Source: Rapana venosa (Eukaryota > Mollusca > Gastropoda > Neogastropoda > Muricidae). Taken from it: a DNA stretch of 64,000 nt. The stretch is from positions 12,761,567 to 12,825,566 of the forward strand of contig CM054145.1 in assembly GCA_028751875.1 (NCBI GenBank), given 5' to 3'. The notes under the pieces are model-generated. The model saw nothing but the letters and a program-made list of their open reading frames with translations, ran no database searches and was not told where the DNA came from. Shown piece by piece: positions 1-11,807 of this stretch; the first letter of the stretch is position 1, and the number at the start of each line of letters is the position of its first letter. A program made the translations under genes and the position numbers.

Positions 1-1200
1 GATATGTAACGAATATATTTATTGTATCCCATTAACTTCAGTTTATTGTGATTTGTTTAACAAAGTTCTGGATGAAAGTTGTGCCTGAAAAATGGGTTGT
101 GGGTTTCATAACTCCATTGTTTAACGGGAAAGGAGACCAATTTGACTAACATTTATAGGGGAATAACATTACTAAGTTCTGTGGGGAAATTGTTTACCAG
201 TAATATTAATAATAGGTTGAACATTATTTTAGAAACTAATGAAATATTGTTAGAAAATCAAGCAAGCTTTAGACAAAGTCATTTGACTTTAGATCACGCT
301 TTTGTATTAAAGACATTAGGTGGTGTTTGTCTACAAAGAAATGACCACTTTTTGTGCTTTCCTTGACTTTTCAAAGGCTTTGATTCCGTTTGGCGAGAAG
401 GGTTATGATACAAATTATTACTACGTGGAATTCGAGGTAATTTTTAGCCATTGTCAACGAGTACGATAGACTTAAGTCTTGTGCTTTTCTTAGTGGGGGG
501 AAAGTCTTACTACTTCCACGGTTGTATAGGTGTCAAACAAGTAGAAAATTATCTTCAGATCTCTTTTCATTTTATCTTAATGACTTTAAAAGATGTTTCA
601 TTAAAATAATTCTGATTATAATTATAAGTATTGAAGTGGTTGGTGCATAACTATGAAGTCAGGTCAAGTTATTAGTTCTTTTGTACCCGGATGAAACACT
701 TTTACTAGAAGATTCGCAATCTCCAGAAAGCTCTTAATACTTTTTGTAGATACGTCCAGGAGTAGAAATTGGATGATAACATTGATAAAAGCAAAAATAA
801 TAATATTCAGAGCTAAGAAGAGTCAAAAATGCAATTTAGGTTTGAAAACAAATACATCGGCATTCTTATAAACACATAAGGACAATGTTAAATCAAAACC
901 GTAATTTTGCAAAGGTAAGAAAACGATAATTATGAACAAGCACATAAAGCAATATTTTCTTTGATGCAGAGGACCAGAAATCATAATATTCTTGTTGATA
1001 TTGTCCTTGATCTTTATAAAACAATGGTTATTCCGTACTGTTATGGCTGTGAAATTTGGGGTTATGAAAATATTGCTGTTTTGGAGAAATTGCAACTGAA
1101 GTTTTTGAAACACCTCTTCAGACTGAAAAGAAGCACACTGACTAATCTGATATAATTTATGGTGAATCTGGAATATACACCCTTTCTGTTCTAACAGGTG
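1..1200 (+). mobile_element. Decayed LINE reverse transcriptase fragment
   Basis: A degenerate non-LTR reverse transcriptase remnant spread over several frames. In order one can read a pre-core segment with APEKW followed by FITPLF (about 85-120), the RT segment YRGITLLSSVGK and a QASFR box (about 150-280), a broken catalytic core near 360-380, a decayed YADD-like box about 690-715 (YPDE followed by TLLLEDS), and a C-terminal segment with CEIWGYENIAVLEKL (about 1045-1100) followed by YGESG. This last segment resembles the C-terminus of the LINE at 35.4-40.5 kb (EIWGMEN, YGELGRYPL), so the two are probably the same superfamily. The 5' end lies outside the window. Stops and frameshifts make it non-functional. 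Confidence 0.8.
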
Positions 1201-1359
1201 CAAGATCAAACAGATTTTGCTCTTTCTTTTTACTGACAATTCTGACAATTTTGTTTATCAAAATTGTATAATGTACTTATAATTTATATACAAAGAGAGT
1301 GTACTGCTTGCCGCGACATAACCCATTCAAAATACATGTATGTAAGTCTAAATGAATGA

Positions 1360-1765
1360 ATCAGTGGTCTAGAAGTAACGCGCCTGCCTAGAAATTGAAA
1401 AGTCTGGGTCAGAAATGTGCAGTGGTTTGGTCCCCCGTTTGCCCCCCCCCCCCCCCCCCCCCCCCCCTTAGCCATTAGACCATGAGTGGAGGTCTGGGTG
1501 CTAGTCTTTCGGAAGAGACGATAAACTGAAGTCCCGTGTGCTTAACAAAATTATTTAGCGCCCGTAAAAGAACCCACGGCAACCAAGAGAGTTGTTCCTG
1601 ACAAAATTGTGTAGAAAAATGCCACTATGACAGGGAAACAAATACAGTTGCAGATAGGAAAATATAAAAAAAATATTGGGTGCACTGCTCCTGTGGCGAC
1701 GTGCTCTCCCCGGGGAGAACAGGCCGAATTTCACGCAGAGAAATTTGCCGTGGTTTAAAATGGTA
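1360..1765 (+). mobile_element. tRNA-derived SINE with internal poly-C tract
   Basis: A tRNA-like head (GTGGTCTAGAAGTAACGCGC near 1370, then a weak B box GTCTGGGTCAGAA) is followed by a 26-base C run at 1442-1467 and a body with the phrases AAAAGAACCCACGGCAAC and CTCTCCCCGGGGAGA. The same body recurs at 34790-35110, and its last part at 52336-52432, which shows a dispersed family. The poly-C run is a microsatellite-like expansion between head and body. It lies just upstream of the CA/minisatellite block. Confidence 0.75.
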
Positions 1766-1941
1766 TGAAATATGAAATGGAAAAAAATAAAGAGCACATG
1801 TTCGACAGTAGTTTCCCTGGATTATTCAAAGGCATATCCTGAGAGCATGCTTGAGCATTTAAGGTTGGCTTTTGCATTGCGTCTCCGTAGTCCTGGTGAG
1901 AAATGTCATACAGTTGAGATCACCACACAACATTATGTATG

Positions 1942-1947
<6 letters not shown>

Positions 1948-1988
<41 letters not shown>

Positions 1989-2068
1989 GCACGCACACAC
2001 ACACACACACACACACACGCGCACGCACGCACGCACACGCACGCACATACACACACACACACACACAC
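1948..2068 (+). repeat. CA microsatellite with CG-containing interruptions
   Basis: Imperfect (CA)n tract with ACGC interruptions. It borders the 5' side of the 2.1-4.7 kb minisatellite; a second CA tract borders the 3' side. The long Thr/His-rich open frames here are artefacts of the repeat. Confidence 0.95.
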
Positions 2069-2104
2069 AGCCTTGCACTGCAGGATTTTTTAAAAATTAA
2101 TGGA

Positions 2105-4690
2105 GGGGATAATACAGCAGAGACATTACCGCAGAGATAATAGCAGATGTTACAGCAGAGACTACAACAAAGACATTACAGCAGAGACATTACAGCAGAG
2201 ACACTACAGCAGAGACATGTAGCAGAGACATTACAACAGAGACATACAGCAGAGACATTACAGAAGAGACTTACAGCAGAAACATTTCAGCAGACAATTC
2301 AGTAGACATTACAGCAAAGACATTACAGCAGAGACCTTACAGCAAATATACTACAGCAGAGACATTACAACAGAGACATACAGCAGAGACATTACAGAAG
2401 AGACTTACAGCAGAAACATTTCAGCAGACAATTCAGTAGACATTACAGCAGAGACATTACAGCAAAGACATTACAGCAGAGACATTACAGCAGAGACCTT
2501 ACAGAAAATACACTACAGCAGAGACATGCAGCAGAGACATTACAACAGAGACATACAGCAGAGACATTACAGAAGAGACTTACAGCAGAAACATTGCAGC
2601 AGACAATTCAGTAGACATTACAGCAGAAACATTGCAGCAGAGGTTATAGCAGACATTACAGCAGAGACATTACCATAAAGATAATAGCAGATGTTACAGC
2701 AGAGACATTACCACAGAGATAATAGCAGATGTTACTGCAGACATTACAGCAGAGACATTATAGCAGAAACATTGCAGCAGAGACATTACAGCAGAGACAT
2801 TGCAGCAGAGACATTACAGCATACATTTCAGTAGACATTACAGCAGAAACATTAAAGAAGACATAGCAGAGACATTACAACAGACACATTACAGCAGATG
2901 TTACAGCAGAGACATTACAGCAGATGTTACAGCAGACATTGCAGCAGATGTTACAGCAGACATTGCAGCAGATGTTACAGCAGAGATAATAGCAGATGTT
3001 ACAGCAGAGATAACCGCAGGTGTTACAGCAGAGATAACCGCAGGTGTTACAGCAGGCATTGCATCAGATGTTAAAGCAGACATTATATCAGATGTTACAG
3101 CAGAGACCTTACAGCAGATATAATAGCAGATGTTACAGCAGACATTACATCAGATGTTACAGCTGACATTTCATCAGATGTTATAGCAGACATTACATCA
3201 GATGTTACAGCAGAGATAATAGCAGATGTTACAGCAGACATTGCATCATATGTTACAGCAGACATTACATCAGATGTTACAGCAGACATTACATCAGATG
3301 TTACAGCAGACATTGCATCAGATGTTACAGCAGACAATACATCAAATGTTACAGCAGAGACATTACCGCAGAGACATTACCGCAGAGATAATAGCAGATG
3401 TTACAGCAGGGATAATACAGCAGAGACATTATAGCAGAAACATTACAGCAGAGACATTGCAGCAGAGACATTACAGCATACATTTCAGTAGACATTACAG
3501 CAGAGACATACAGCAGAGACATTAAAGCATGCATTTCAGTAGACATTACAGCAGAGACATTACAGCATACATTTCAGTAGACATTACAGCAGAGACATTG
3601 CAGCAGAGACATTACAGCATACATTTCAGTAGACATTACATCAGAGACATTAAAGAAGACATTATAGCAGAGACATTACAGCAGACATTGCATCAGATGT
3701 TACAGCAGAGACATTACAGCAGATATTGCATCAGATGTCACAGCAGACAATACATCAGATGTTACAGCAGACATTACATCAGATGTCACAGCAAACAATG
3801 CATCAGATGTTACAGCAGACAATACATCAGATGTTACAGCAGACATTACATCAGATGTCACAGCAGACAATACATCAGATGTTACAGCAGACAATACATC
3901 AGATGTCACAGCAGACATTAGAGCAGGGACAATACAGCAGAGACATTATAGCAGAAACATTACAGCAGAAACATAGCAGCAGAGACATTACAGCAGACAT
4001 TTCAGCAGACATTATAGCAGAGACATTACAGCATATGTTAAAGCAGAGACATTGCATCAGATGTTACAGCAGAGACATTACAGCAGACATTGCATCATAT
4101 GTTACAGCAAACATTACAGCAGAGACATTAAAGAAGACATTACATCAGATGTTACAGCAAACATTACAGCAGAAATATTACAGCAGACATTGCATCAGAT
4201 GTTACAGCAAACATTACAGCAGAGATAATAGATGTTACAGCAGCATTGCATCAGATGCTGGTGGAAACAGATGACAAAATTGACAAAACTGCATGCACAC
4301 GGGGACTAGGTGTAAAAAAGCACATGAGTGCTTATTCCATTATCCTCGATATAAAAGAATAAATAAATAAATAAATGTTACAGAAACATTACATCAGATG
4401 TTACATCAGAGACATTACATCAGATGTTACAGCAGACATTGCATCAGATGTTACAACAGACATTACATCAGATGTTACAGCAGAGACATTACATCAAATG
4501 TTACAGCAGACGTTAATAGCAGATGTTACAGCAGACATTACATCAGATGTTACAGCAGAGACATTATAGCAGAGACATTCAGCAGACATTACAGCAGAGA
4601 CATTACAACAGTTATTACAGCAGAGACATTACAACAGTTATTACAGCAGAGACATTACAACAGTTATTACAGCAGAGGCATTACAACAGT
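2105..4690 (+). repeat. 14/19-bp minisatellite array
   Basis: Degenerate tandem array built from ACATTACAGCAGAG (14 bp) and a longer variant in which GTTACAGCAG alternates with ACATTACATCAGAT (about 19-24 bp). The first 800 bp are mainly the 14-bp form; 2890-3360 and 3680-4240 are dominated by CATCAGATGTTACAGCAG forms. A 110-bp SINE piece interrupts it at 4262-4375. Because 14 is not a multiple of 3, reading frames rotate and produce long but meaningless Gln/His/Tyr-rich open frames on both strands. Confidence 0.93.
4262..4375 (+). mobile_element. 3' piece of the dispersed tRNA-SINE, inside the minisatellite
   Basis: Contains GGAAACAGATGACAAAATTG, then GCACATGAGTGCTTATTCCA and CATTATCCTCGATATAAAAG, followed by an (AATA)n tail. 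The same 3' sequence occurs at 49840-50066 and, reversed, at 13150-13490 and 47845-48158. Minisatellite resumes directly on both sides, so the SINE inserted into an existing array. Confidence 0.8.
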
Positions 4691-4699
4691 TATTACAGC

Positions 4700-4737
4700 A
4701 GAGACATTAAGCGCGCGCGCACGCACGCACGCACGCA

Positions 4738-4795
<58 letters not shown>
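4700..4795 (+). repeat. CG/CA microsatellite
   Basis: (GC)n and (ACGC)n grading into (CA)n. It closes the minisatellite block on its 3' side. Confidence 0.95.
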
Positions 4796-4799
4796 GAAA

Positions 4800-5545
4800 A
4801 ATGAGGCAGTGTAGAAGTAATACACCTGTCTGCAAGGAGCATAAACACTAATTATCAGATCCGGGAGTGCTCCTGAAAAACTTACATATACACTACCCAA
4901 AGAACATACTGACGCATGGTAGATTGCATGTTTTGGCCTTGTTGCTGCTTTTGTTGTAGTTTTTCTTTTACAGTGTGTAGCCATTTGTGTTTGAATAGTT
5001 CTTAGAATTTAATTGATGGGTGTATTTGATCTGAATTTTCTTTTCCAGGTAGATCGAAATTTCAAAAAAGCAGATGCTTGTTCACATTGATGTTCTGTGC
5101 TGGAATTGTGTTTGCAGCCAAAATTCGGTCATGTACATGTTTGTTGTTGTTTGTTGTTGTTTACCTAGTTGTCCGTGTCCTGGTCGGCCAAACTTCGTTG
5201 TGTGGATTGTCTGTCGTGGATTCGCCAGAACAATCCAATCCAATCATGATGGTATTTAGACCCTGTCAAGCAGAGGCCACACCAGGGACATCACCTCGTC
5301 ACGTTTTCAAAATTCAGATAAAGACTGCCCAACTATTATACACATTTTTGTTTTCGTTCCTCGGCTAGCGCTCCGAACTTCATCAATGGTGAGATTTATG
5401 CGTGTGCAACCGTCTCCCACCACCCACCCACCATCACCCTGTTTAGGTAGCCGCATTCAGACTTTGGGGATGGTGTCGAAACACGACATTTGTGTGCATG
5501 CGTTTTTTGTGGTGGTGGTGTTGTTGTTTTTTGGTGTGTGTTTTT
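4800..5545. other. Intergenic, no gene recognised
   Basis: Nothing convincingly coding. About 4805-4870 resembles a decayed tRNA-SINE head (AGAAGTAATACACCTGTCTG). A pyrimidine-rich AG at 5047 could be a splice acceptor of an untranslated exon upstream of the sulfotransferase, but there is no support beyond the motif. 5500-5557 is GTT/T-rich low complexity. Confidence 0.5.
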
Positions 5546-5549
5546 TTTT

Positions 5550-5815
5550 GGGGGGGTCTCATCTGTTCCTACTGGCACACAATGGCTTACTGTTCGGAAA
5601 GGCAGAATGGGTTTTAACGTGTACGTAAGGTGTTTTGTGTTCATTCGTACTTGAGGCCTCGATTTATAGTCTCATCCGAAGGACTTTGATATTCAGTTCA
5701 ATGTTTTCGTCAAAGTGGGAAGAAAAGGGAGATTGGGAATTGAATCCAGAACCTCGCGGTTTACTTGTTGGCAAGAGAACCTCTTTACCATCCTGCCACC
5801 CTCTTCCTATGATAG
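5550..5815 (-). mobile_element. tRNA-derived SINE, reverse orientation
   Basis: Read on the minus strand from 5815, a tRNA-like head with an A-box-like TGGCAGGATGG and a B-box-like GGATTCAATTCC leads into a body shared with copies at 13150-13490, 47845-48158 and 49840-50066 (plus-strand phrases GTTTTAACGTGTACG and TATAGTCTCATCCGAAGGA). Such heads are RNA polymerase III promoters in SINEs; this copy is diverged. Confidence 0.75.
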
Positions 5816-6033
5816 ATTAACACAGGGTTTAAATCCAACTCTGACGTTGTTCCTTCCATAGATTCTTCAAAACGGATTGGAATTCGTCAGTTGATAGAAG
5901 CCTTCATCTATTTGTAATTCTTTGCCCACAGGTTGGATTTCATCAGTGAATAAATGAATCGACGTTTTAGATAGTTCTTTCATACCGACCAGAATCCATC
6001 ATTGCATGACTATGCTAACTCATTCAGAACTAC

Positions 6034-6047
6034 TTTTTTTCACTCAG
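6034..6047 (+). promoter_or_regulatory. Probable splice acceptor before the sulfotransferase exon
   Basis: A T-rich tract ending in CACTCAG, 34 bases before the ATG. It implies an exon starting at 6048 with a short 5' untranslated part. The upstream donor was not found. Confidence 0.5.
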
Positions 6048-6081
6048 ATATTGTACAAGAGTGTCTCCCACCTCCAGGAGA

Positions 6082-6960
6082 ATGCCTTTGGTCCGTGTCC
6101 CGGACGCTGCTGGTAAGACTCTGCTGTTGAGAGAATATGGCCCACAGCCCTACTACTGCTTCCCCAGGTTCACCGAACAGGTGTTGGAGAACATCCACAA
6201 CATCCACATCCGTGATGACGACATCATTCTGTGTTCCTACCCCAAAAGTGGCTGTCACTGGCTGTGGGAAATGGCACGCTTTCTGAGGGCAGGTACCACT
6301 GAGATGGAGATGGTGGAAAAAGAGATGTACATGATGGAGTTTGTTCCTGACGATGACCTTCTCAATCTCCCTCCAAAGAGGATCCTCAATACCCATGTCT
6401 CATTTGGCCAGCTGCCTCAGAAGGTGCAGGATGGTCAAGTCAAGATCCTGTTCATTTACAGAAACCCTAAAGACCTGGCAGTGTCCTTCTACAACCACCA
6501 CAAAAAATGTTCAGATTACGAGTACCAAGGTGGGTTCGATGACTATCTTTCAGGACTCTTTCTTGCAGGGAAGACCGAAGTTGGAAGCGTCTTTGACCAC
6601 CTGAAAGATTGGGAGAAGGTGATGGACAGTAGACCAAACTTGCCCATCTTTGTAGTGTCCTATGAAGAACTACAGTCTGACACTTTCGGCAAGCTCAAAG
6701 CGCTGGCCAAGTTCATGAACTCTTCTGTGGATGAGGATACCATCCGTCAGATCGTGGACAAGTGTTCTCTCAAGTGCATGCGAGAGCGGAAGGGCAAGTT
6801 CTGGACGGCGATGTATGGAGAACCTGTGATGTACAGAAAGGGGAAGGTGGGAGGCTGGAAGAACTTCTTCACTGTGGCCCAAAGCGAGATGATGGACAAG
6901 GTGATTCAGAAGGAGATGAAAGGATCAAGATTCTGCTTCCAGTATACGTTGCAGTTTTAA
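6082..6960 (+). CDS. Cytosolic sulfotransferase (SULT1-like), single coding exon
   Basis: A 292-residue protein, close to the usual 280-300 of cytosolic SULTs. These enzymes transfer sulfonate from PAPS to hydroxyl or amine acceptors in the cytosol. The 5'-phosphosulfate loop is visible as YPKSGCHW (residues 53-60, Lys55), the catalytic histidine as NTHVSFGQLP (His105), the 3'-phosphate loop as YRNPKDLAVSFYN (Arg127, Ser135), and the C-terminal PAPS motif as RKGKVGGWKNFF (252-263). The family norm in the last motif is GDWKN, so Gly258 replaces the usual Asp. The ATG at 6082 is chosen because it gives normal length; the frame is open a little further upstream without another ATG. A splice acceptor (TTTTTTTCACTCAG, ending 6047) precedes it, so a 5' untranslated exon is likely further upstream. 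No signal peptide or membrane segment. Substrate cannot be inferred. Confidence 0.95.
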   Translation: MPLVRVPDAAGKTLLLREYGPQPYYCFPRFTEQVLENIHNIHIRDDDIILCSYPKSGCHWLWEMARFLRAGTTEMEMVEKEMYMMEFVPDDDLLNLPPKRILNTHVSFGQLPQKVQDGQVKILFIYRNPKDLAVSFYNHHKKCSDYEYQGGFDDYLSGLFLAGKTEVGSVFDHLKDWEKVMDSRPNLPIFVVSYEELQSDTFGKLKALAKFMNSSVDEDTIRQIVDKCSLKCMRERKGKFWTAMYGEPVMYRKGKVGGWKNFFTVAQSEMMDKVIQKEMKGSRFCFQYTLQF

Positions 6961-7009
6961 AGGTGATGCACTTGACTGGATTTACATTATAGTGGTGGAA
7001 ATAGGATTT

Positions 7010-7046
7010 CTCTCTCTCTCACACACACACACAAACACACACACGT
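7010..7046 (+). repeat. CT/CA microsatellite in the sulfotransferase 3' flank
   Basis: (CT)n followed by (CA)n, about 50 bases after the sulfotransferase stop codon. No AATAAA signal is evident close to the stop. Confidence 0.85.
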
Positions 7047-7134
7047 GCAAAAATCATGTAAATTACACTGTTTTCGACTTGTTCAATTTTTTTAAGGATG
7101 CATACAATTACATAGATGCACAATGCATAAAGTA

Positions 7135-7230
7135 AGGAGTAGGCAACCGACCGCCGTAACACTTTGGTTAGGGCCTTGGGTTACAGACCGCAAGGTTGCA
7201 GGTTCCAATCCCATTAGAGGCGTAGGGATT
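7135..7230 (+). mobile_element. tRNA-like SINE head
   Basis: A tRNA-like stretch with AACACTTTGGTTAGG (A-box region), ACAGACCGCAAGGTTG (anticodon-arm-like) and a near-consensus B box, GGTTCCAATCCC. No intact acceptor stem is apparent, so this looks like a tRNA-derived retroelement rather than a tRNA gene. Confidence 0.6.
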
Positions 7231-7386
7231 TTCTTTTTTATGATAACTTGTGTATGCATGGATGTGTCAGTCCATAATGCATTTGAACTTTTTCTCATAA
7301 TGAGTATACAGTAACTATATTTGTCCATATCTTTAACAACAGGACAAATCTCTTCAATTATAGAACTCCATTGATTTTATGATTTC

Positions 7387-8700
7387 TCAGTTTAAGTTTC
7401 TTATCCACCTAAGTTTTAACCCCATTGTATACTGTTTTAGAAATGGTATTCCTAATCCTCCATGTTTTATATGTTTGACTGTGGTTTTTCTTGAGATTCT
7501 GTCTTGTTTAATTTTCCATATAAACTTAAAACATAATTTCTGAAGTATGTTTATATTATCATTTGGTGGATTGGATAACAGGATTGAAAGATATATCAGT
7601 TTGGAAAGAATTAAATAGTGTAGCACTGCCACTGTACCAAAAGGTGTAATATCTCTTTTTATCCAGATGTTGAATAGAGATCTTATTTCTTTAGTTTTGT
7701 TAAGTGCTTCACATTGTGACAAGTTTGGTGTAAACCATATTCCAAGTATCTTGAACTGTTTTGTGTTCCATTCTAACCTGAAATGGGAAAATGTTTTGCT
7801 TCCTAGCATATTACTTTTCTTTTCTCTATTTTCATAAAAAGTCCATTTACTTTTCCAAATAAGTTTAAAGTTTTCATGGATTGTTCAAATGATACGCTGT
7901 CAACTTTCTTTATCAGCTGTGTGTCATCAGCAAACTGTGACAACTTGTACTCTGTATTATTAACATAAATACCTTTGATATTTCATTTTTTTCTTAACAT
8001 GAATCCTAGAATTTCTGCCGAGGGAGTAAATTACGGAGATATTGAGTCACCCTGTCTTCATCCTCTGTGTATATTGAACCAGGAGGAGCACTGTCCGCTG
8101 ACTGTTACTGTAGACTTAATATTTCTATAGAAGATTGAAATCCAGCGAAGTATATCTTTTCCAAAATCCAAATGATTTAAATAGTTTTAAAATAAACTGC
8201 AAACTTAATGAAACGAAAGCCTTTTCAAAATCAATGGAAATTAACATACCTGGAAGGGTTTTTTTCCATTTTTACGTACTTCATCAGATCATACAGCAAT
8301 ATTATCTCCTATATACATGTTAGACATAAATACTGTCTGATCTTTATTAATGAGTTTGGGAAGAACTTTTTAAATTGATTAGCTATACAGGATGTGCCTA
8401 TTTTATGAAAAACATTATCTAAGGATATTGACCTCCAGTTTTGTATGACTTTTTTGGTTTGTCATGTTTAGGAAAACGTGTGATCATTTTTTCCTTATGT
8501 GTGTTTGTCAGTTCCCCATCTCTTAAGGACCGATTTAAAGCTCTAACTACGAAACAAGTTGTTTCCAAAAATCCTTGAAGAATTCTTAAGTAAATCCATT
8601 GACTGAAGAATTTTTGTCTCCTTGTACGGAACAGAAAGATTGTTTTGTTGAGAATTGTCCAGGAAGACGTTAATCTCAACAAGACATTCTACAGCATAGA
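7387..8700 (-). mobile_element. LINE reverse transcriptase fragment (L1-like), reverse strand
   Basis: Reading on the minus strand from 8700: a GELTNTHKEKMITRFPKHDK segment (RT pre-core), a DFEKAF catalytic box near 8230, a decayed RGCRQGDS-type box near 8050, FADDTQ near 7925, then a long C-terminal open segment (7387-7809) with FKILGIWFTPNL and KQDRISRKT. The order is correct for one element, but stops and frameshifts separate the parts. ORF1, the endonuclease and the 3' end are missing. L1-like is judged from motif style only. Confidence 0.8.
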
Positions 8701-10445
8701 TGCATTTTAATGAAGGCCCTGGCACTAAATCACCACAGCATACATTTATTGAAGGCCTTGGCACTAAATCACCACAGCATACATTTTAATGAAAGTACTA
8801 GCACTAAATCACCACAGCATACATTTTAATGAAAGTACTAGCACTAATTCACCACAGCATACATTTTAATGAAGGCCTTGGCACTAAATCACCACAGCAT
8901 ACATTATAATGAAAGTACTAGCACTAAATCACCACAGCATACATTTTAATGAAGGCCTTGGCACTAAATCACCACAGCATACATTATAATGAAGGCCTTG
9001 GCACTAAATCACCACAGCATACATTATAATGAAGGCCTTGGCACTAAATCACCACAGCATACATTTTAATGAAAGTACTAGCACTAAATCACCACAGCAT
9101 ACATTTTAATGAAAGTACTAGCACTAAATCACCACAGCATACATTTTAATGAAAGTACTAGCACTAAATCACCACAGCATACATTTTAATGAAAGTACTA
9201 GCACTAAATCACCACAGCATACATTTTGATGAAAATACTAGCACTAAACCACCACAGCATACATTTTAATGAAGGCCTTGGCACTAAATCACCACAGCAT
9301 ACATTTTAATGAAGGCCTTGGCACTAAATCACCACAGCATACATTATAATGAAGGCCTTGGCACTAAATCACCACAGCATACATTTTAATGAAAGTACTA
9401 GCACTAAATCACCACAGCACACATTTTAATGAAAGTAGTAGCACTAAATCACCACAGCATACATTTTAATGAAAGTACTAGCACTAAATCACCACAGCAT
9501 ACATTTTGATGAAAATACTAGCACTAAACCACCACAGCATACATTTTAATGAAGGCCTTGGCACTAAATCACCACAGCATACATTTTAATGAAGGCCTTG
9601 GCACTAAATCACCACAGCATACATTATAATGAAGGCCTTGGCACTAAATCACCACAGCATACATTTTAATGAAAGTACTAGCACTAAATCACCACAGCAC
9701 ACATTTTAATGAAAGTAGTAGCACTAAATCACCACAGCATACATTTTAATGAAAGTACTAGCACTAAACCATCACAGCATACATTCAAATGAAGGCCTTG
9801 GCACTAAATCACCACAGCATACATTTTAATGAAGGCCTTAGCACTAAATCACCTCAGCAGAGAAACGTTTTAATGAAGGCCTTAGCACTAAATCACCTCA
9901 GCAGAGAAACATTTTAATGAAGTCCTTGGCACTAAATCACCTCAGCAGAGAAACATTTTAATGAAGGCCTTGGCTCTAAATCACCTCAGCAGAGAAACAT
10001 TTTAATGAAGTCCTTAGCACTAAATCATCTCAGTAGAGAAACATTTTAATGAAGCCCTTAGCACTAAATCACCTCACAGAGAAACATTTTAATGAAGCCC
10101 TTAGCACTAAATCACCTCAGCAGAGAAACATTTTAATGAAGGCATTAGCACTAAATCAACAAAGCATACATTTTAATGAAGCCCTTGGCACTAAATCACC
10201 ACAGCATACATTTAAATGAAGGCCTTTGCACTAAATCACCACAGCATACATTTCCATGAAGGGCCTGGCACTAAATCACCACAGCATACATTCAAATGAA
10301 GGCCTTGGCACTAAATCACCACAGCATTCATTTTAATGAAGGCCTTATCACTAAATCACCACACCATGCATTTTAATGCAGGCCTTGGCACTAAATCACT
10401 ACAGCATATATTTAATGAAGGCCCTGGCATTAAATCACCACAACA
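8690..10445 (+). repeat. 40-bp satellite array
   Basis: About 43 tandem copies of a 40-bp unit made of GCACTAAATCACCACAGCAT and a second 20-bp half beginning ACATTTTAATGAA and ending in either GGCCTTG or AGTACTA. From about 9850 to 10140 the unit lengthens to 43-44 bp with CTCAGCAGAGAAAC. Marker variants (TTTTGATGAAAATACTA at 9224 and 9504; AGTAGTA at 9434 and 9714; AGCAC at 9416 and 9696) recur 280 bp apart, a seven-unit higher-order duplication. The 8.4-8.7 kb LINE fragment abuts its left end. Confidence 0.97.
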
Positions 10446-11805
10446 TACGGGAAAAGCTCGATTCTATCAGGAAGTTAAAACCAGCAAACAAACAATAAAC
10501 CCACACAAGAAAACAAGCCAATTCTGAATGGGTCTGAACGATTTTGTAATGTTTAACCAGCTCTATAATCAGAACATGTATTGGTTCCACACTCAAGAGC
10601 TTACTTTCTCACTTAACAGTGATGAGATGTGAATGGCCAATAAAGGATACGGAAATATGAATAAATCAAGTTTTGTTTTCTTGTTTGTTTGCTTTAATGG
10701 CTGGTTGGTTTATTTGTTGTTGTTTGCTCTTGCAAAGAATACATTGAATTTTGAATCTTTCACACCCTTTTGAATAAATGTGCACGCGTCAATGCTCATG
10801 ATTTCTAAAATCGAGATAAATTAACAGATAAATCTACGGATTTATCGTTCAATCCATCCATCTATCCACCTACCCATAAAAGATCACTGGTGTATTGAAG
10901 ATTTTTTCGGAAAGTCCACTGGCCTTGGTCGAACAAACACGCATTGTATCGTGATCTGATTGGCCATGGCTAGCAGGCACATTCCACTTGTTGCTTTTTG
11001 CTGCTGGTGTGTTGTTGCGGGTGGTGGTGTTGTGCGTTCCCCAGCTTTACACCCTGGAAGTCACCCAGGCCATGCCACACTCTGCCTCACTCACTCACCC
11101 CACCTGGGAATGAATCACTGTGAGAGTGTATGTACGCACTGGATGAGCAGTTTGCTTGTACGACTCTTCAAATACCTCGCCACGTCAACAACCACACTCC
11201 GAATTCAGATATTTTTTTACTTTGAAAGGAGAGTATAAGTTGTTATGCTAAATGCTTTTGTCATGGCTGAAAACAATCTCAACATAACATTTTACAACAT
11301 CATAATTTAGCGAAGGCTGTGGCACTAAGCTTACATAAATAACTGGCAAATCTTGTGACATGGGCCAAACTGTTCCTGTATTGTGTTCAGGTGTGCCTGA
11401 AGGCCTGAACTTTGCTGACTTACAGAGAGCAGCAGAGGACCGATGAGAATAGCCAAAACTGATTGTCGATATCATCGATGAATGCCCCAGCGACCACTCA
11501 AAGAATAGGTGAGCTGATATAACGTACCGAGAAAGAGTGTAGCCTACCCAGGCAGAAAAAAACCTTCGAATGTTTACATTTGCTAGTACACTAGCTTTCA
11601 CTTGAAATGAAAGTGTTCTGACGGCCTCTCAGTGCAAAGACAAATGTTGGCAGAAATTGATAATCGTAGACTGAGATATGTTGGTCATGCAAACAGAAAC
11701 ACACAGATGAATTAAATTATTACAATTCACAGACCACCAACATCCTACATTGCCAACATCACTGAGATCAGTGGTTTGGGAAGGCTGCAGGAGATCGTAG
11801 AGCGC
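10446..11805. other. Intergenic, no gene recognised
   Basis: No supported coding region. 11285-11330 (CATCATAATTTAGCG then GGCTGTGGCACTAAGC) looks like an isolated, diverged unit of the 40-bp satellite that ends at 10445. The short open frames here have no recognisable domain. Confidence 0.5.
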
Positions 11806-11807
11806 AG

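Noticed and set aside
1772..2140. Open frames rich in Thr-His or Val-Cys across CA/TG tracts (also near 4.7, 12.4, 25.4, 48.2 and 51.2 kb)
   Set aside because: They are translations of dinucleotide repeats, open on both strands, with no start context or domain.
2800..4274. Long Gln/His/Tyr- and Ala/Val/Ser-rich open frames
   Set aside because: Produced by the 14/19-bp minisatellite; open on both strands and in several frames.
7135..7230. Functional tRNA gene
   Set aside because: The B box is good but no acceptor stem or clean cloverleaf can be drawn; a SINE head is more likely.
8690..10445. Possible CRISPR array
   Set aside because: The 40-bp units are contiguous without unique spacers, and the sequence is eukaryotic. 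The same applies to the arrays at 2.1, 13.1 and 63.7 kb.
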